Virus record (IMG/VR): IMGVR_UViG_3300047554_000128
Span: 1 to 21,783 of that record
Reading direction: 5' to 3' (one strand)
DNA length: 21,783 nt
DNA from: a virus
Shown one piece after another: positions 8,801 to 14,311 of this stretch (positions are counted from its first letter, which is position 1; every line of letters begins with the position of its first letter). The position numbers were made by a program, and so were the translations under genes. The notes under the pieces are model-generated. The model searched no databases. It was not told where the DNA came from and worked only from the letters and a program-made list of their open reading frames with translations.

Positions 8801-9478
8801 CGATAAAGTAGCGATGCCTGTTCCTACACCGCCAACCGAAACTCCGATATTATCGGTATTTTGAATAACTACATTCTGACCTACCGATGTTCCTGTAACG
8901 CGATCCCAAGTGCCGGATGCTGCATTGTAGACCTTGCCCTGTGATTGAACAAAAAGACCTACTTGAACAAATTGTCCGTCGTTATTTGTACCTGTAATAG
9001 CGCCTTGAAGTGAAACCAACACAGGTAACGAATTAGCAATTGACACGGGCACATTAAATGTTGGTGGCGCTAGGGAAACCGCAATATTATTGGTGTTTTC
9101 AACACTTACAGCTACACGCGAGTTAATACTTGTAATAGCCCATGTACCGCTCTGTGTTACGGCATGAGTGCCAACGGTAATAGTGCCTGCAATTGAGACG
9201 GGGATATTTAACCCATTGGGACTTACGGATACATCAGAAATACCACGAACAGAAACACCACCAATAAGATTCGTACCTGCAGGCAACGCATCACGCTGGG
9301 CAACTACTAGTGCACCCATACCAGAAGCCACCGCCTGCCCACCCGAAACTACCGTAGCAGTATTGTTAGCAATATCCGTTGGAATGCTTTGGTTAAAGTG
9401 TACGCTTGTTGAATCTTCAATTGTGTGAAGAGTAACATTCGCGTTATTGCCATCTTTGATAAGAATATTGTTAGACAT
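5894..9478 (-). CDS. Giant repeat-built tail protein (1194 residues)
   Basis: 1194 residues, Val/Ser/Thr/Gly/Asn-rich, beta-repeat rich. The N-terminal 80 residues look like an attachment segment. Repeats seen: QSG[TA]W at residues 109, 620, 669, 731, 769, 813 and 835; SPNGLNIPVS at 86, 597, 708 and 790; NSRVAVSVENTNNIAVS at 119, 633 and 744; TWDRxTGTS near 190, 296 and 400; LVVHVSN at 345, 530, 900 and 952. The last 140 residues are different: a conserved-looking domain with LKFRIAKGPGQVAYIRGARM, IRLHLFNTAT, a GDNAAF segment and MGYIDL, a C-terminal module I have seen in phage virion proteins. No enzyme motif is seen. A long virion-exposed beta-repeat structure or tail appendage is likely. 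It starts six bases after the paralogue pair ends and is followed by the glycine-rich gene. AAGGGA lies upstream of the ATG. Confidence 0.8.
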   Translation of the reverse strand: MSNNILIKDGNNANVTLHTIEDSTSVHFNQSIPTDIANNTATVVSGGQAVASGMGALVVAQRDALPAGTNLIGGVSVRGISDVSVSPNGLNIPVSIAGTITVGTHAVTQSGTWAITSINSRVAVSVENTNNIAVSLAPPTFNVPVSIANSLPVLVSLQGAITGTNNDGQFVQVGLFVQSQGKVYNAASGTWDRVTGTSVGQNVVIQNTDNIGVSVGGVGTGIATLSKAQYNSSRPTLASGDVSVMQLDARGNLGVTLYSNAAANNFESSPADGASNSFSAYTFITRNEVLNPNSSTWDRLTGTSAGVFIQPNTSTGTAFTGRMLPVGGSDGTNSRVLKTHTDGSLVVHVSNARPAASVAGIVSVWDANTVVPDTDAKVLQGFNHSISITAGYVFNRASNTWDRMTGTSVGLAVVGTVSITGPLPAGTNHLGKVSVEGLSISGVGTQLVSVGGPVSVQGVQIVGRDGSGNARTPYIDASGIARVSIEGSLAVSGSSMTQTVGAAVTSEGYPMLGSDGTNARRLLTTTGGALVVHVSNTAPGGAAAGSTQLVSVAGAVSTQGVQVVGADGAGDARTFLTDTGGRTVISSVAHLVGVSISPNGLNIPVSVANTITVGTHAVTQSGTWNIAALTSINSRVAVSVENTNNIAVSLAPPTFNVPVSIAGTPAVSQSGTWNVGINAGTNLIGAVSVRGNIIGAVSIANIADVSVSPNGLNIPVSVANTITVGTHAVTQSGTWNIAALTSINSRVAVSVENTNNIAVSVAGTPAVTQSGTWNVGLNAGTNLVGAVSISPNGLNIPVSVANTINVATHAVTQSGAWTVSVNDKVSVAGLVAATQSGTWNIGALTSVNSIVKVSIEGNLAVSGSSMTATVGAAVTTEGYPMLGSDGTNSRRLLTTTGGALVVHVSNTAPGGSSGGSTQLVSVGGPVSTQGVQVVGTDGTNARTLLTTTGGALVVHVSNTAPGGASGGGTPMVSVGGAVSTQAVQIAGKDPSGNARTIKTNVSGVTYITTRTFMSQDVFTRPADTTAYAAGATAAPGNAGDLIANSTTAGSVKPLKFRIAKGPGQVAYIRGARMYRTGGTLATGQHNITGAIRLHLFNTATRVSVAGGDNAAFNASPVSNWMGYIDLVAIACAPGLRTSGAVSTQVYWGAPARTGEMIVDLSAAQVSIQGLLETRIAFTPISGEIFTVQIEGFNG
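6659..6913 (-). repeat. Coding repeat block 1b of the 1194-residue protein
   Basis: Residues 856-940, the second copy of a block of about 85 residues also found at residues 486-570 (7769-8023). Both contain AVSGSSMT, EGYPMLGSDGTN, RRLLTTTGGALVVHVSNTAP and STQGVQVVG. By eye about ten residues differ, while the DNA differs at many silent positions. Confidence 0.85.
7199..7357 (-). repeat. Coding repeat block 2b (53 residues)
   Basis: Residues 708-760, from SPNGLNIPVS to NNIAVS. The amino-acid sequence is identical to residues 597-649 (7532-7690), but 35 of the 53 codons differ by my hand comparison, all synonymously. Confidence 0.9.
7532..7690 (-). repeat. Coding repeat block 2a (53 residues)
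   Basis: Residues 597-649, the partner of 7199-7357. Protein is identical over all 53 positions. Shared codons are few; no stretch of identical DNA is longer than about a dozen bases. Confidence 0.9.
7769..8023 (-). repeat. Coding repeat block 1a of the 1194-residue protein
   Basis: Residues 486-570, the partner of 6659-6913, spanning IEGSLAVSGSSMT through STQGVQVVGADG. The two blocks are about 370 residues apart and bracket the QSGTW repeat zone, which suggests a larger modular duplication. Confidence 0.85.
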
Positions 9479-9484
9479 ACTGTT

Positions 9485-9943
9485 TTAAATCCCTTGAAAG
9501 ATAACTAGAATATACTGACTGTTGGCAGCGTTACTAAAGATGGCGCCTCCTACACAAACCCCTGTACCTACTGAAGGCGCTACTGAAATTCCTGTTCCAA
9601 TTGAAGGCCACACCGTACTGGAATAAAAAGTAGAAGCATGGCTTGGAAGCCCTAGTTGATCTGCACTTATAACAACTCCAATAAAAAGTTGTGTATCAGG
9701 ACTAGGGTGTCTTAAAGCAACACGTTCAGGTCTGTCTAGTTTTGCACTCCTGTAATTTTGAGGATGGTCAACTAAATTATATCTTCCATCCGACTCTTGT
9801 TTATGAACATAATAGTTAGTACCAGACTCAAACACCATATCACGTTGAAGATGTTTAAACCCCGTTCTTTGATCAATAGCTACTGCTCTGCCTGTTCGTC
9901 TAACATGCTTTTCAGGTTGATTCTTTCTGAAAACTACACTCAT
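9485..9943 (-). CDS. Small virion-type protein, paralogue of upstream gene
   Basis: 152 residues. Residues about 21-82 (AIDQRTGFKHLQRDMVF then ESGTNYYVHKQESDGRYNLV, DHPQNY, SADQLGLP) match the 113-residue product of the gene just before it; over a 45-residue core I count 28 identities. This copy has an extra C-terminal domain of about 65 residues rich in Ser/Gly/Val (SIGTGISVAPSVGTGVCVGG ... YILVIFQGI) that the other lacks. The ATG at 9943 overlaps the previous stop (ATGA), so translation is coupled. The function is not recognised. Position just before the giant repeat protein suggests a connector or base for that protein, as an inference. Confidence 0.8.
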   Translation of the reverse strand: MSVVFRKNQPEKHVRRTGRAVAIDQRTGFKHLQRDMVFESGTNYYVHKQESDGRYNLVDHPQNYRSAKLDRPERVALRHPSPDTQLFIGVVISADQLGLPSHASTFYSSTVWPSIGTGISVAPSVGTGVCVGGAIFSNAANSQYILVIFQGI

Positions 9944-10281
9944 TCAACGGAAACCCCCGTTGTAACCCAAACAGGTAAATAAAGTTTATCTGCACTAACT
10001 ACCGTTCCAATCGAAAGTTCTACGTCTGGAAAACTCCATTTTAAAAATATCCGATCTGTTAGATCTTCCGGTAAATAGTTCTGCGGATGAGTAACTATAC
10101 TATAGTCTCCGTCAGACTCACTTTTGTGAACAAAGTAGTTTGTTCCGGGTTCAAATACCAAATCTTTGTAAGGAACTTTAAAACCAGAACGATGACAAAT
10201 CCCAATGGCATTCTTGCCACGAGCGTAGTTGTCACCTCCCTGTTTTGTTATTGTCCTTACGAAAGTAGGTTTGAATGCCAT
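9940..10281 (-). CDS. Small virion-type protein, first of a paralogous pair
   Basis: 113 residues with a basic start (MAFKPTFVRTITKQGGDNYARGKNA) and the core CHRSGFKVPYKDLVFEPGTN, YFVHKSESDGDY, THPQNY, then SIGTVVSADKLYLP. It shares this core with the next gene, so the two arose by tandem duplication. The RxGFK and HPQNY signatures, with a cysteine near the start (C30), recall small conserved proteins next to podovirus fibre genes, but I cannot name a function. It follows the gp4-like adaptor by six bases and ends in an ATGA overlap with its paralogue. The start is ATG at 10281; a weak AGG-containing site lies upstream. Confidence 0.8.
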   Translation of the reverse strand: MAFKPTFVRTITKQGGDNYARGKNAIGICHRSGFKVPYKDLVFEPGTNYFVHKSESDGDYSIVTHPQNYLPEDLTDRIFLKWSFPDVELSIGTVVSADKLYLPVWVTTGVSVE

Positions 10282-10287
10282 ACATAT

Positions 10288-10998
10288 CTACCTAATCACT
10301 GGTCTTGCAAAGAAACTGGTTCGTTCACGATCTCCGTCAAAAGCCTCTTGTAAAAGCTCCTTGTAATCTCCTTTAATCAAAGCCAATCGCTCTGTAGAAA
10401 TTCCTTTACGCCCTTTGCCGAGACGATAAGCAAGTCCTTCTATAACAGCAGGAATATACCTGTTCATCAAGTCCAACTCTTGCGCACTGCGCGTAACTAC
10501 ATCAGGCTGAGTAATACCGTAGTAAACAAGGCGGCGTGGCGTTGTGTCATTAATAGGCCAAATCTTGATCTTCATCTGTTGTGCACTTACTTCTGTTGTA
10601 AAAGAAGTAGGTCTGGATGATTTGTTCTTGTCGTTAATTTGATGGAATTCCAAGAACGAATATCGCGCCATAGGAATGTCTTGATAACCATTGCCGTATT
10701 CGGAAGCAGAAGTGCCTACAGATACGACCGTGGAAGTCCTGCAAAGCATGTCTAGAATGCCGATAACACCATTCTCTACTGTAAACTCTCCATCTGAAGT
10801 ACCTACAGATACAGAGTACTCTTTGATGGTGCCTAGCGGAGCATCTCTGTTGATAAGCTCGAACATAAGAAGATTGAGTTCATCTCTGGCAAGGGATTGT
10901 TCCTCGGCAGAAGTCCATTCACCTCCTACTCTGTTGAGAGCAGTACGTACAATGTTATCTACTGGGAATACGAAGTTCTTTGTACCACTCGTTGCCAT
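10288..10998 (-). CDS. P22 gp4-like head-to-tail adaptor protein
   Basis: 236 residues. The N-terminal pattern VDNIVRTALNRVGGEWTSAE followed by LARDELNLLMFELINRDAPLG is the helix pair I associate with the gp4-like accessory factor or adaptor proteins of podoviruses ([IV]xxALxxxG...E...L..LN.M...). The middle (YSFLEFHQINDKNKSSRPTS; IKIWPINDTTPRRLVYYG) has a strand module with a WPxxD turn, and the C-terminal helices (YIPAVIEGLAYRLGKGRKG, LIKGDYKELLQEAF) end in a charged tail (DGDRERTSFFARPVIR). In P22, gp4 binds the portal after packaging and prepares the tail site. A second adaptor-type protein lies at 4507-5187. The ATG at 10998 has purine-rich AGGAAGAGG upstream. P22 gp4 (166 residues) is shorter, so relatedness is at family level at best. 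Confidence 0.7.
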   Translation of the reverse strand: MATSGTKNFVFPVDNIVRTALNRVGGEWTSAEEQSLARDELNLLMFELINRDAPLGTIKEYSVSVGTSDGEFTVENGVIGILDMLCRTSTVVSVGTSASEYGNGYQDIPMARYSFLEFHQINDKNKSSRPTSFTTEVSAQQMKIKIWPINDTTPRRLVYYGITQPDVVTRSAQELDLMNRYIPAVIEGLAYRLGKGRKGISTERLALIKGDYKELLQEAFDGDRERTSFFARPVIR

Positions 10999-11001
10999 TT
11001 G

Positions 11002-11691
11002 TTACGCCTCTTCCTGTGTCAAAGCTGTTGTTAAGGTCGGGCCTACGTAAGGAGGTAATTGTGTACCTTGAGAAAGCATTGCACCCCAAATATACAATCC
11101 TGAAGTATTATCACCTGTATAAGACACAGCATCGGATGCATTCACAAGTAAAACTCGCATGGAGCCGATGGTTCTACTATTATTCATGGTTGCACAAACA
11201 CCCACTCGAAGAAATCCATTTGGGTAGGCTGTAATGGATGTTGCAACAAGTGCACCTGCTCCACTAGGACTGGTGCTTATTAATTGCCTTGTAGAAAGAT
11301 TAAAAAGAGCCAAACACCCGTCTGTACCAGATGAATCTATGAAGAATACGCCGATCTTGGTTCTTGTATCAGGCTTTGCGAAAATAGAGGCAAAATATGG
11401 AGTTGAGGCGGAAAGTCCGCTGACATTTCCAGATACAATTCTATGTTGTCCAAGAGTTGTATCCTCAATTATCTGTTCTGCTGTCGCAGCTCCGGTTATA
11501 GGGTTTGCCGTTGCATTTAAAACAGATCCTGCGCCAAACGCACGAATATTCACCAGTGACCAAGTGGTTTGAAATGTTTCACTCTGCAATATTAAATTCG
11601 TAGAGAAGCGCCCACTGGAATTTCTAGCAGTGACTCCGTGACTAACACGTGGCGGTATGATGCGTTGAACAACAGGAATAATTGCAGGCAT
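11002..11691 (-). CDS. Virion protein with carbohydrate-binding-like module
   Basis: 229 residues. After about 30 residues, the protein reads NLILQSETFQTTWSLVNI, ...ITGAATAEQIIEDTTLGQHR, ...STPYFASIFAKPDTRTKIGV, FFID, LFNLSTRQLIS, ITAYPNGFLRVGVC, YTGDNTSGLYIWGAMLSQGT. This is the pattern of the jelly-roll module common in phage 'head spike fibre' type proteins (NLLxxSExFxxxxW...; Yx.S.FxK; FNLxTGxx; GNGWYRV; YIWGAQLExG). Such modules are related in shape to carbohydrate-binding domains and could bind host glycans; here that is inference. The N-terminal residues (PAIIPVVQRIIPPRV) are Pro/Ile-rich and could anchor the protein in the particle. The gene is flanked by virion genes with gaps of five and three bases. 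Confidence 0.7.
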   Translation of the reverse strand: MPAIIPVVQRIIPPRVSHGVTARNSSGRFSTNLILQSETFQTTWSLVNIRAFGAGSVLNATANPITGAATAEQIIEDTTLGQHRIVSGNVSGLSASTPYFASIFAKPDTRTKIGVFFIDSSGTDGCLALFNLSTRQLISTSPSGAGALVATSITAYPNGFLRVGVCATMNNSRTIGSMRVLLVNASDAVSYTGDNTSGLYIWGAMLSQGTQLPPYVGPTLTTALTQEEA

Positions 11692-11696
11692 AGCCG

Positions 11697-12068
11697 TTAA
11701 CCTACGATGGCAGGTTTACTACGGTTGCGTCCTGCAGCCAATCCAACGACTTTAGCTACTTGATCCCCTGCTTTGGTAAAGCGCACTGCAGCCCAAGGAC
11801 CATTTATTGAACCGCTGTAAGCAGTTGTAGCAAATGCATCAATGGAAACCCACATGGCTCCTGCGGCTGTTTCAATCTTGTAATCAGGGGATACTTGTAC
11901 CCGTACAATATCGGCTGCACCTACAGAGGCAAGAGTGCCAATGAAGTTAAGGGCGAAGTTGTTCTCGCCTGCAAAACGATAATCAAGGGGGACAATTGTT
12001 GCATCTGCCTGTCCAATGCTTGTAGCAGCATCAAGGCATGTGACGGGGGCGTAAGGAGTAGAACTCAT
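11697..12068 (-). CDS. Hypothetical small virion-type protein
   Basis: 123 residues, Ala/Gly/Val-rich with alternating short strands (LNFIGTLASVGAADIVRVQV; AMWVSIDAFATTAYS; AAVRFTKAGDQVAKVVGLAA) and a basic end (AGRNRSKPAIVG). No catalytic or membrane segment is visible. It is the first gene of the tail-side block and follows a 107-base non-coding spacer with an inverted repeat, so it may be the first gene of its own transcript. The ATG at 12068 has AGAGAGG eleven bases upstream. A virion surface or decoration protein is the likely role from composition and position; no family is recognised. Confidence 0.75.
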   Translation of the reverse strand: MSSTPYAPVTCLDAATSIGQADATIVPLDYRFAGENNFALNFIGTLASVGAADIVRVQVSPDYKIETAAGAMWVSIDAFATTAYSGSINGPWAAVRFTKAGDQVAKVVGLAAGRNRSKPAIVG

Positions 12069-12112
12069 TTAAGATGTAACCTCTCTTTTATTTAGCGTAA
12101 CGCATGTTACAT

Positions 12113-12146
12113 TGGTGAATAATTTCACGTAGATTATTATACACCA
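12113..12146 (-). promoter_or_regulatory. Strong inverted repeat with TATAAT in the tail-operon leader
   Basis: TGGTG-AATAAT (12113-12123) pairs with ATTATT-(ATA)-CACCA (12133-12146): eleven base pairs with a three-base bulge and a nine-base loop. On the minus strand the arm contains TATAAT (12136-12141), a possible -10 box for the 12068 gene, but no matching -35 is visible at 16-18 bases, so the promoter reading is weak. The stem could instead act as an RNA element, an operator or a terminator lacking a T tract for the metallopeptidase gene. The rest of the spacer 12069-12175 shows only a second short inverted repeat, GTAACGCATGTTAC at 12097-12110. Confidence 0.4.
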
Positions 12147-12175
12147 GTTGAACGAAGTGAGATTGGACTTATAAT

Positions 12176-12589
12176 TTAAGATGCCAGACCGCACCATTTT
12201 CGTATCTTGTAAGGTACTTTAGGCTTTGATTTATCTTCTTTTATGCAATTCTTAACGTATCTTTTGGCTTCTTTTAACATAGTCCTGCTAACAGGAACAC
12301 CTTCTCTGCGCATGGTGGCTATGGCCCACTGTTCTGCCTCATATTCCTGTTTCCACGTAGGAATGTTGATGTAAAGATGCCTTAAAATCACGTGAGCACA
12401 TTCGTGTAAATAGTAAAAAAGACCGTCTCTTGTGTCAGGTCTTGGGGTGTAAATCTCTTTTGTACCGTCTTCGAGCAACCTAGCGTATGCAGGCGCGGGA
12501 GAACAGTACTCCTTTTTAAAGCGGATTTTAACCCCTTTCGGCCTGTATCTTTTAGCTATTTCGTAGTATCTTTTCATATCTAGTAGCAT
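12176..12589 (-). CDS. HExxH zinc-metallopeptidase-like protein
   Basis: 137 residues with HECAH at 62-66, inside LHECAHVILRH, and EYEAEQWAIATM at 82-93. An HExxH helix followed about 15-20 residues later by an E-x-E-A-x-x-[FW]-A helix is the zinc-site layout of the ImmA/IrrE-like and SprT-like families, in which the two histidines and a downstream Glu bind zinc and the first Glu is the catalytic base. The C-terminus is basic. Its place between the capsid terminator and the tail genes is unusual; a repressor-cleaving role as in ImmA or processing of a virion protein are both possible. No strong ribosome binding site precedes either the ATG at 12589 or the one at 12577, so the start is uncertain and expression may be low. 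Confidence 0.75.
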   Translation of the reverse strand: MLLDMKRYYEIAKRYRPKGVKIRFKKEYCSPAPAYARLLEDGTKEIYTPRPDTRDGLFYYLHECAHVILRHLYINIPTWKQEYEAEQWAIATMRREGVPVSRTMLKEAKRYVKNCIKEDKSKPKVPYKIRKWCGLAS

Positions 12590-12610
12590 AGCACAATCTT
12601 AAACAGGCAA

Positions 12611-12649
12611 AGAAAAAGGAGCCTCGCAGTTCACGCGCGACTCCTCTTT
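12611..12649 (-). terminator. Intrinsic terminator after the capsid gene
   Basis: On the minus strand the sequence AGGAG-TCGC, a nine-base loop, GCGA-(GG)-CTCCT makes a nine-pair stem with a two-base bulge, followed directly by TTTTCTTT (run of T at 12613-12617 and beyond). The hairpin begins about 50 bases after the capsid stop at 12701 and ends about 20 bases before the metallopeptidase ATG, so it probably limits read-through from the abundant capsid message. The remaining bases up to 12700 hold only a weak CCTC/GAGG stem. Confidence 0.75.
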
Positions 12650-12700
12650 CCACGGTATCCCCTCGGCAGCGATGAGGAAGGGATTATTTACTGGCTTTTA

Positions 12701-13618
12701 TTACGAACCAGTTGAACCAAACCACTGTCTCCAATCGGAGAAGCCGAAGGTGTAGCGTTCACGAGCCTTGTAACGCATGTTACCTGTCTCGAAATCGCCT
12801 TCTACGGCTGTTGCCAATGGCTTACGGACGAACATCTTAGTGCCATTTGGGACCGAAGTCTTGATGAACCAAGCGTTGGTGTCCGTAAAGCGACTGTTGA
12901 TATACGTACCTTTGAAGATACCCATATCACGCATAGCGTTGGTGTCGTTCTTGTTGAACACACTTGCACCACCGGGGGTTGTGCTGAGCGTAGACTTCAA
13001 GATACGGTGGGCCGTAAAGCGCAGATGCGGAGGAATGTGGAGGGACTGGGCTGTTGCTCCAATCAAAACACCACGGTCATCTTTGGTCAACGTAACCGCA
13101 ATAACTGCAGATTCCAGAGCTGTTTCTGAAAGGTCTGAAGTTGTTGTGTTGGTCTGGTTACCCGCACTAAGAGTGGGGTGCGAAGCACTGAAGAGTGCAA
13201 CACCGTCACCACCGGGGCGCGTAGCAGAGAAACCAAAGTTGAATACGTTGGCAGCTTTGATCTGCTTGGCGTTAGCAAGGGCGCGACCAAGAGCCTTTGT
13301 ACGAATCTTGGTAAAGGTATCGTAGAGATTGTCTTCTACGGCCTCTTCCGTGATTGCGTAGGCAAGGGCTACGGTTTCCATTGTGTAACGCGCAGTCCAA
13401 AGTTCCTGCATTTCGTCGTATTGAACACCTTCACCTTCATTCTTGGTAGGCGCAGTACCTAGTGAACTAAGCAATACTTCCTCTTCGAATGCACGATTCG
13501 AGTTTTCAATCTCGAATAGTGGAGTGTGTTCATTGGCGACTTCGCCATAAGAAGCTCCCAGAATCTTATTTAAGCCGGGGACTAGCTCCTTTTGAAATTG
13601 ACCTCTTGTCATAATCAT
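12701..13618 (-). CDS. Major capsid protein (Mu gpT-like)
   Basis: 305 residues. The region NRAFEEEVLLSSLGTAPTKN, then EGVQYDEMQELWTARYTMET, VALAYAITEEAVEDNLYD (about 40-100) and ALGRALANAKQIKAANVFNF match the Mu gpT-type major head protein family (HK97 fold): the Y[DE][EQ]MxE...R.T...YxLGFxIT-type strand, then the long spine helix. The FxASHPTLSAGNQTN segment (about 143-158), the LHIPPHLRFTAHRILKS strand-helix and the C-terminal YKARERYTFGFSDWRQWFGS complete the pattern. It forms the icosahedral shell. It follows the cement protein gene and is closed by a terminator. GGGAG lies ten bases before the ATG at 13618; an in-frame ATG at 13612 is further from the site and less likely. Confidence 0.9.
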   Translation of the reverse strand: MIMTRGQFQKELVPGLNKILGASYGEVANEHTPLFEIENSNRAFEEEVLLSSLGTAPTKNEGEGVQYDEMQELWTARYTMETVALAYAITEEAVEDNLYDTFTKIRTKALGRALANAKQIKAANVFNFGFSATRPGGDGVALFSASHPTLSAGNQTNTTTSDLSETALESAVIAVTLTKDDRGVLIGATAQSLHIPPHLRFTAHRILKSTLSTTPGGASVFNKNDTNAMRDMGIFKGTYINSRFTDTNAWFIKTSVPNGTKMFVRKPLATAVEGDFETGNMRYKARERYTFGFSDWRQWFGSTGS

Positions 13619-13635
13619 GTTAGTCTAGCTCCCTC

Positions 13636-14235
13636 TTAGTTATAAATATGATTTGAGAAGATAACTTCAACAAGTGTCGAAGCATCTAGATCAAAGTCGT
13701 TGGTTTGAGCACCTGCAGATGTTACTTCGTCAATGCGGTAAGCGCCAATAACACGGAACATCGCGTTGCCAGCCGACACTGCTGTACCTGAACCGTCCAC
13801 TTCACAAGCAGCGCGGCCTGTTACTGCTGAACCAGCGCCAGCGTTGGTAACGCGAGCAAGTTCACCAATAAAAGAAGCTGCAGTTGAAGCATCCGTTTTA
13901 CAAATCCAAGTTCCACCGGGATTGTCATCTACGAGCGCAAAAGGCTGCGTGAATCCTTCAATGTAACCTGAGTTCTTGTTTGAAGTATTGGCAGGAATGT
14001 ACTTTGAATACTGAGGTTGGCCAGTAGTCTTGTCGATCCATGTAAAGCTGCGTGCAACACCTACGACGCCCGCTGTATTTGTAGCAACGTCAAGTGTACC
14101 TGCACTGAGTTTTACGGGGGTGCCTGTGTACATAGCAGAGTGAGCACCGTTCTTAATAGGATAAGCGCGGAGCTTGTTGCTGTGTGCACCAGCCGAACGA
14201 GAGCGTACTAGACCACCGGGAAAACTAACAGTCAT
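13636..14235 (-). CDS. Probable capsid cement/decoration protein
   Basis: 199 residues. The pattern AYPIKNGAHSAMYTGTPVKL then GTLDVATNTAGVVGVARSFT, a WID-TTGQPQYSKYIPANT segment, GYIEGFTQPFALVDDNPGGTW and the final NDFDLDASTLVEVIFSNHIYN fits the structural cement family that often stands next to the capsid gene in podoviruses: PxxxGxAxxxYxGxPVxL, GVxRxxxWxD, and [VI]x[DG]DP-type strand. Such proteins bind the outer shell and reinforce it after expansion. It lies 17 bases before the capsid gene and has the best ribosome binding site of the region (AAGGAG, eight bases before the ATG at 14235), in line with high expression. Family assignment is by pattern recognition and position. Confidence 0.7.
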   Translation of the reverse strand: MTVSFPGGLVRSRSAGAHSNKLRAYPIKNGAHSAMYTGTPVKLSAGTLDVATNTAGVVGVARSFTWIDKTTGQPQYSKYIPANTSNKNSGYIEGFTQPFALVDDNPGGTWICKTDASTAASFIGELARVTNAGAGSAVTGRAACEVDGSGTAVSAGNAMFRVIGAYRIDEVTSAGAQTNDFDLDASTLVEVIFSNHIYN

Positions 14236-14264
14236 GGTGGAATTCTCCTTCTATTTCAATAAAA

Positions 14265-14291
14265 GTTATAACAATTGCAACCTAGGATCAA
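14265..14291 (-). promoter_or_regulatory. Candidate promoter for the cement-capsid pair
   Basis: On the minus strand TTGATC (14286-14291, four of six bases of TTGACA) is followed after 15 bases by TATAAC (14265-14270, five of six bases of TATAAT). Transcription would start near 14258, ahead of the AAGGAG site of the cement gene. It lies in the 76-base gap between the 14312 and 14235 genes. The 15-base spacer is short of the ideal 17, so confidence is limited. Confidence 0.35.
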
Positions 14292-14311
14292 AGCACGCGC
14301 CCACTACGGAG

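Noticed and set aside
5894-9478. CRISPR-like or satellite repeats
   Set aside because: The repeats are in-frame peptide repeats with varied DNA and no regular spacers.
12655-12680. Second hairpin (CCTC/GAGG) before the capsid terminator
   Set aside because: Only four strong pairs with a nine-base loop and no T tract.
12777-13325. 182-codon open frame on the plus strand opposite the capsid gene
   Set aside because: It is a shadow of the capsid gene in another frame, has no ribosome binding site that I can see, and all supported genes read on the minus strand.
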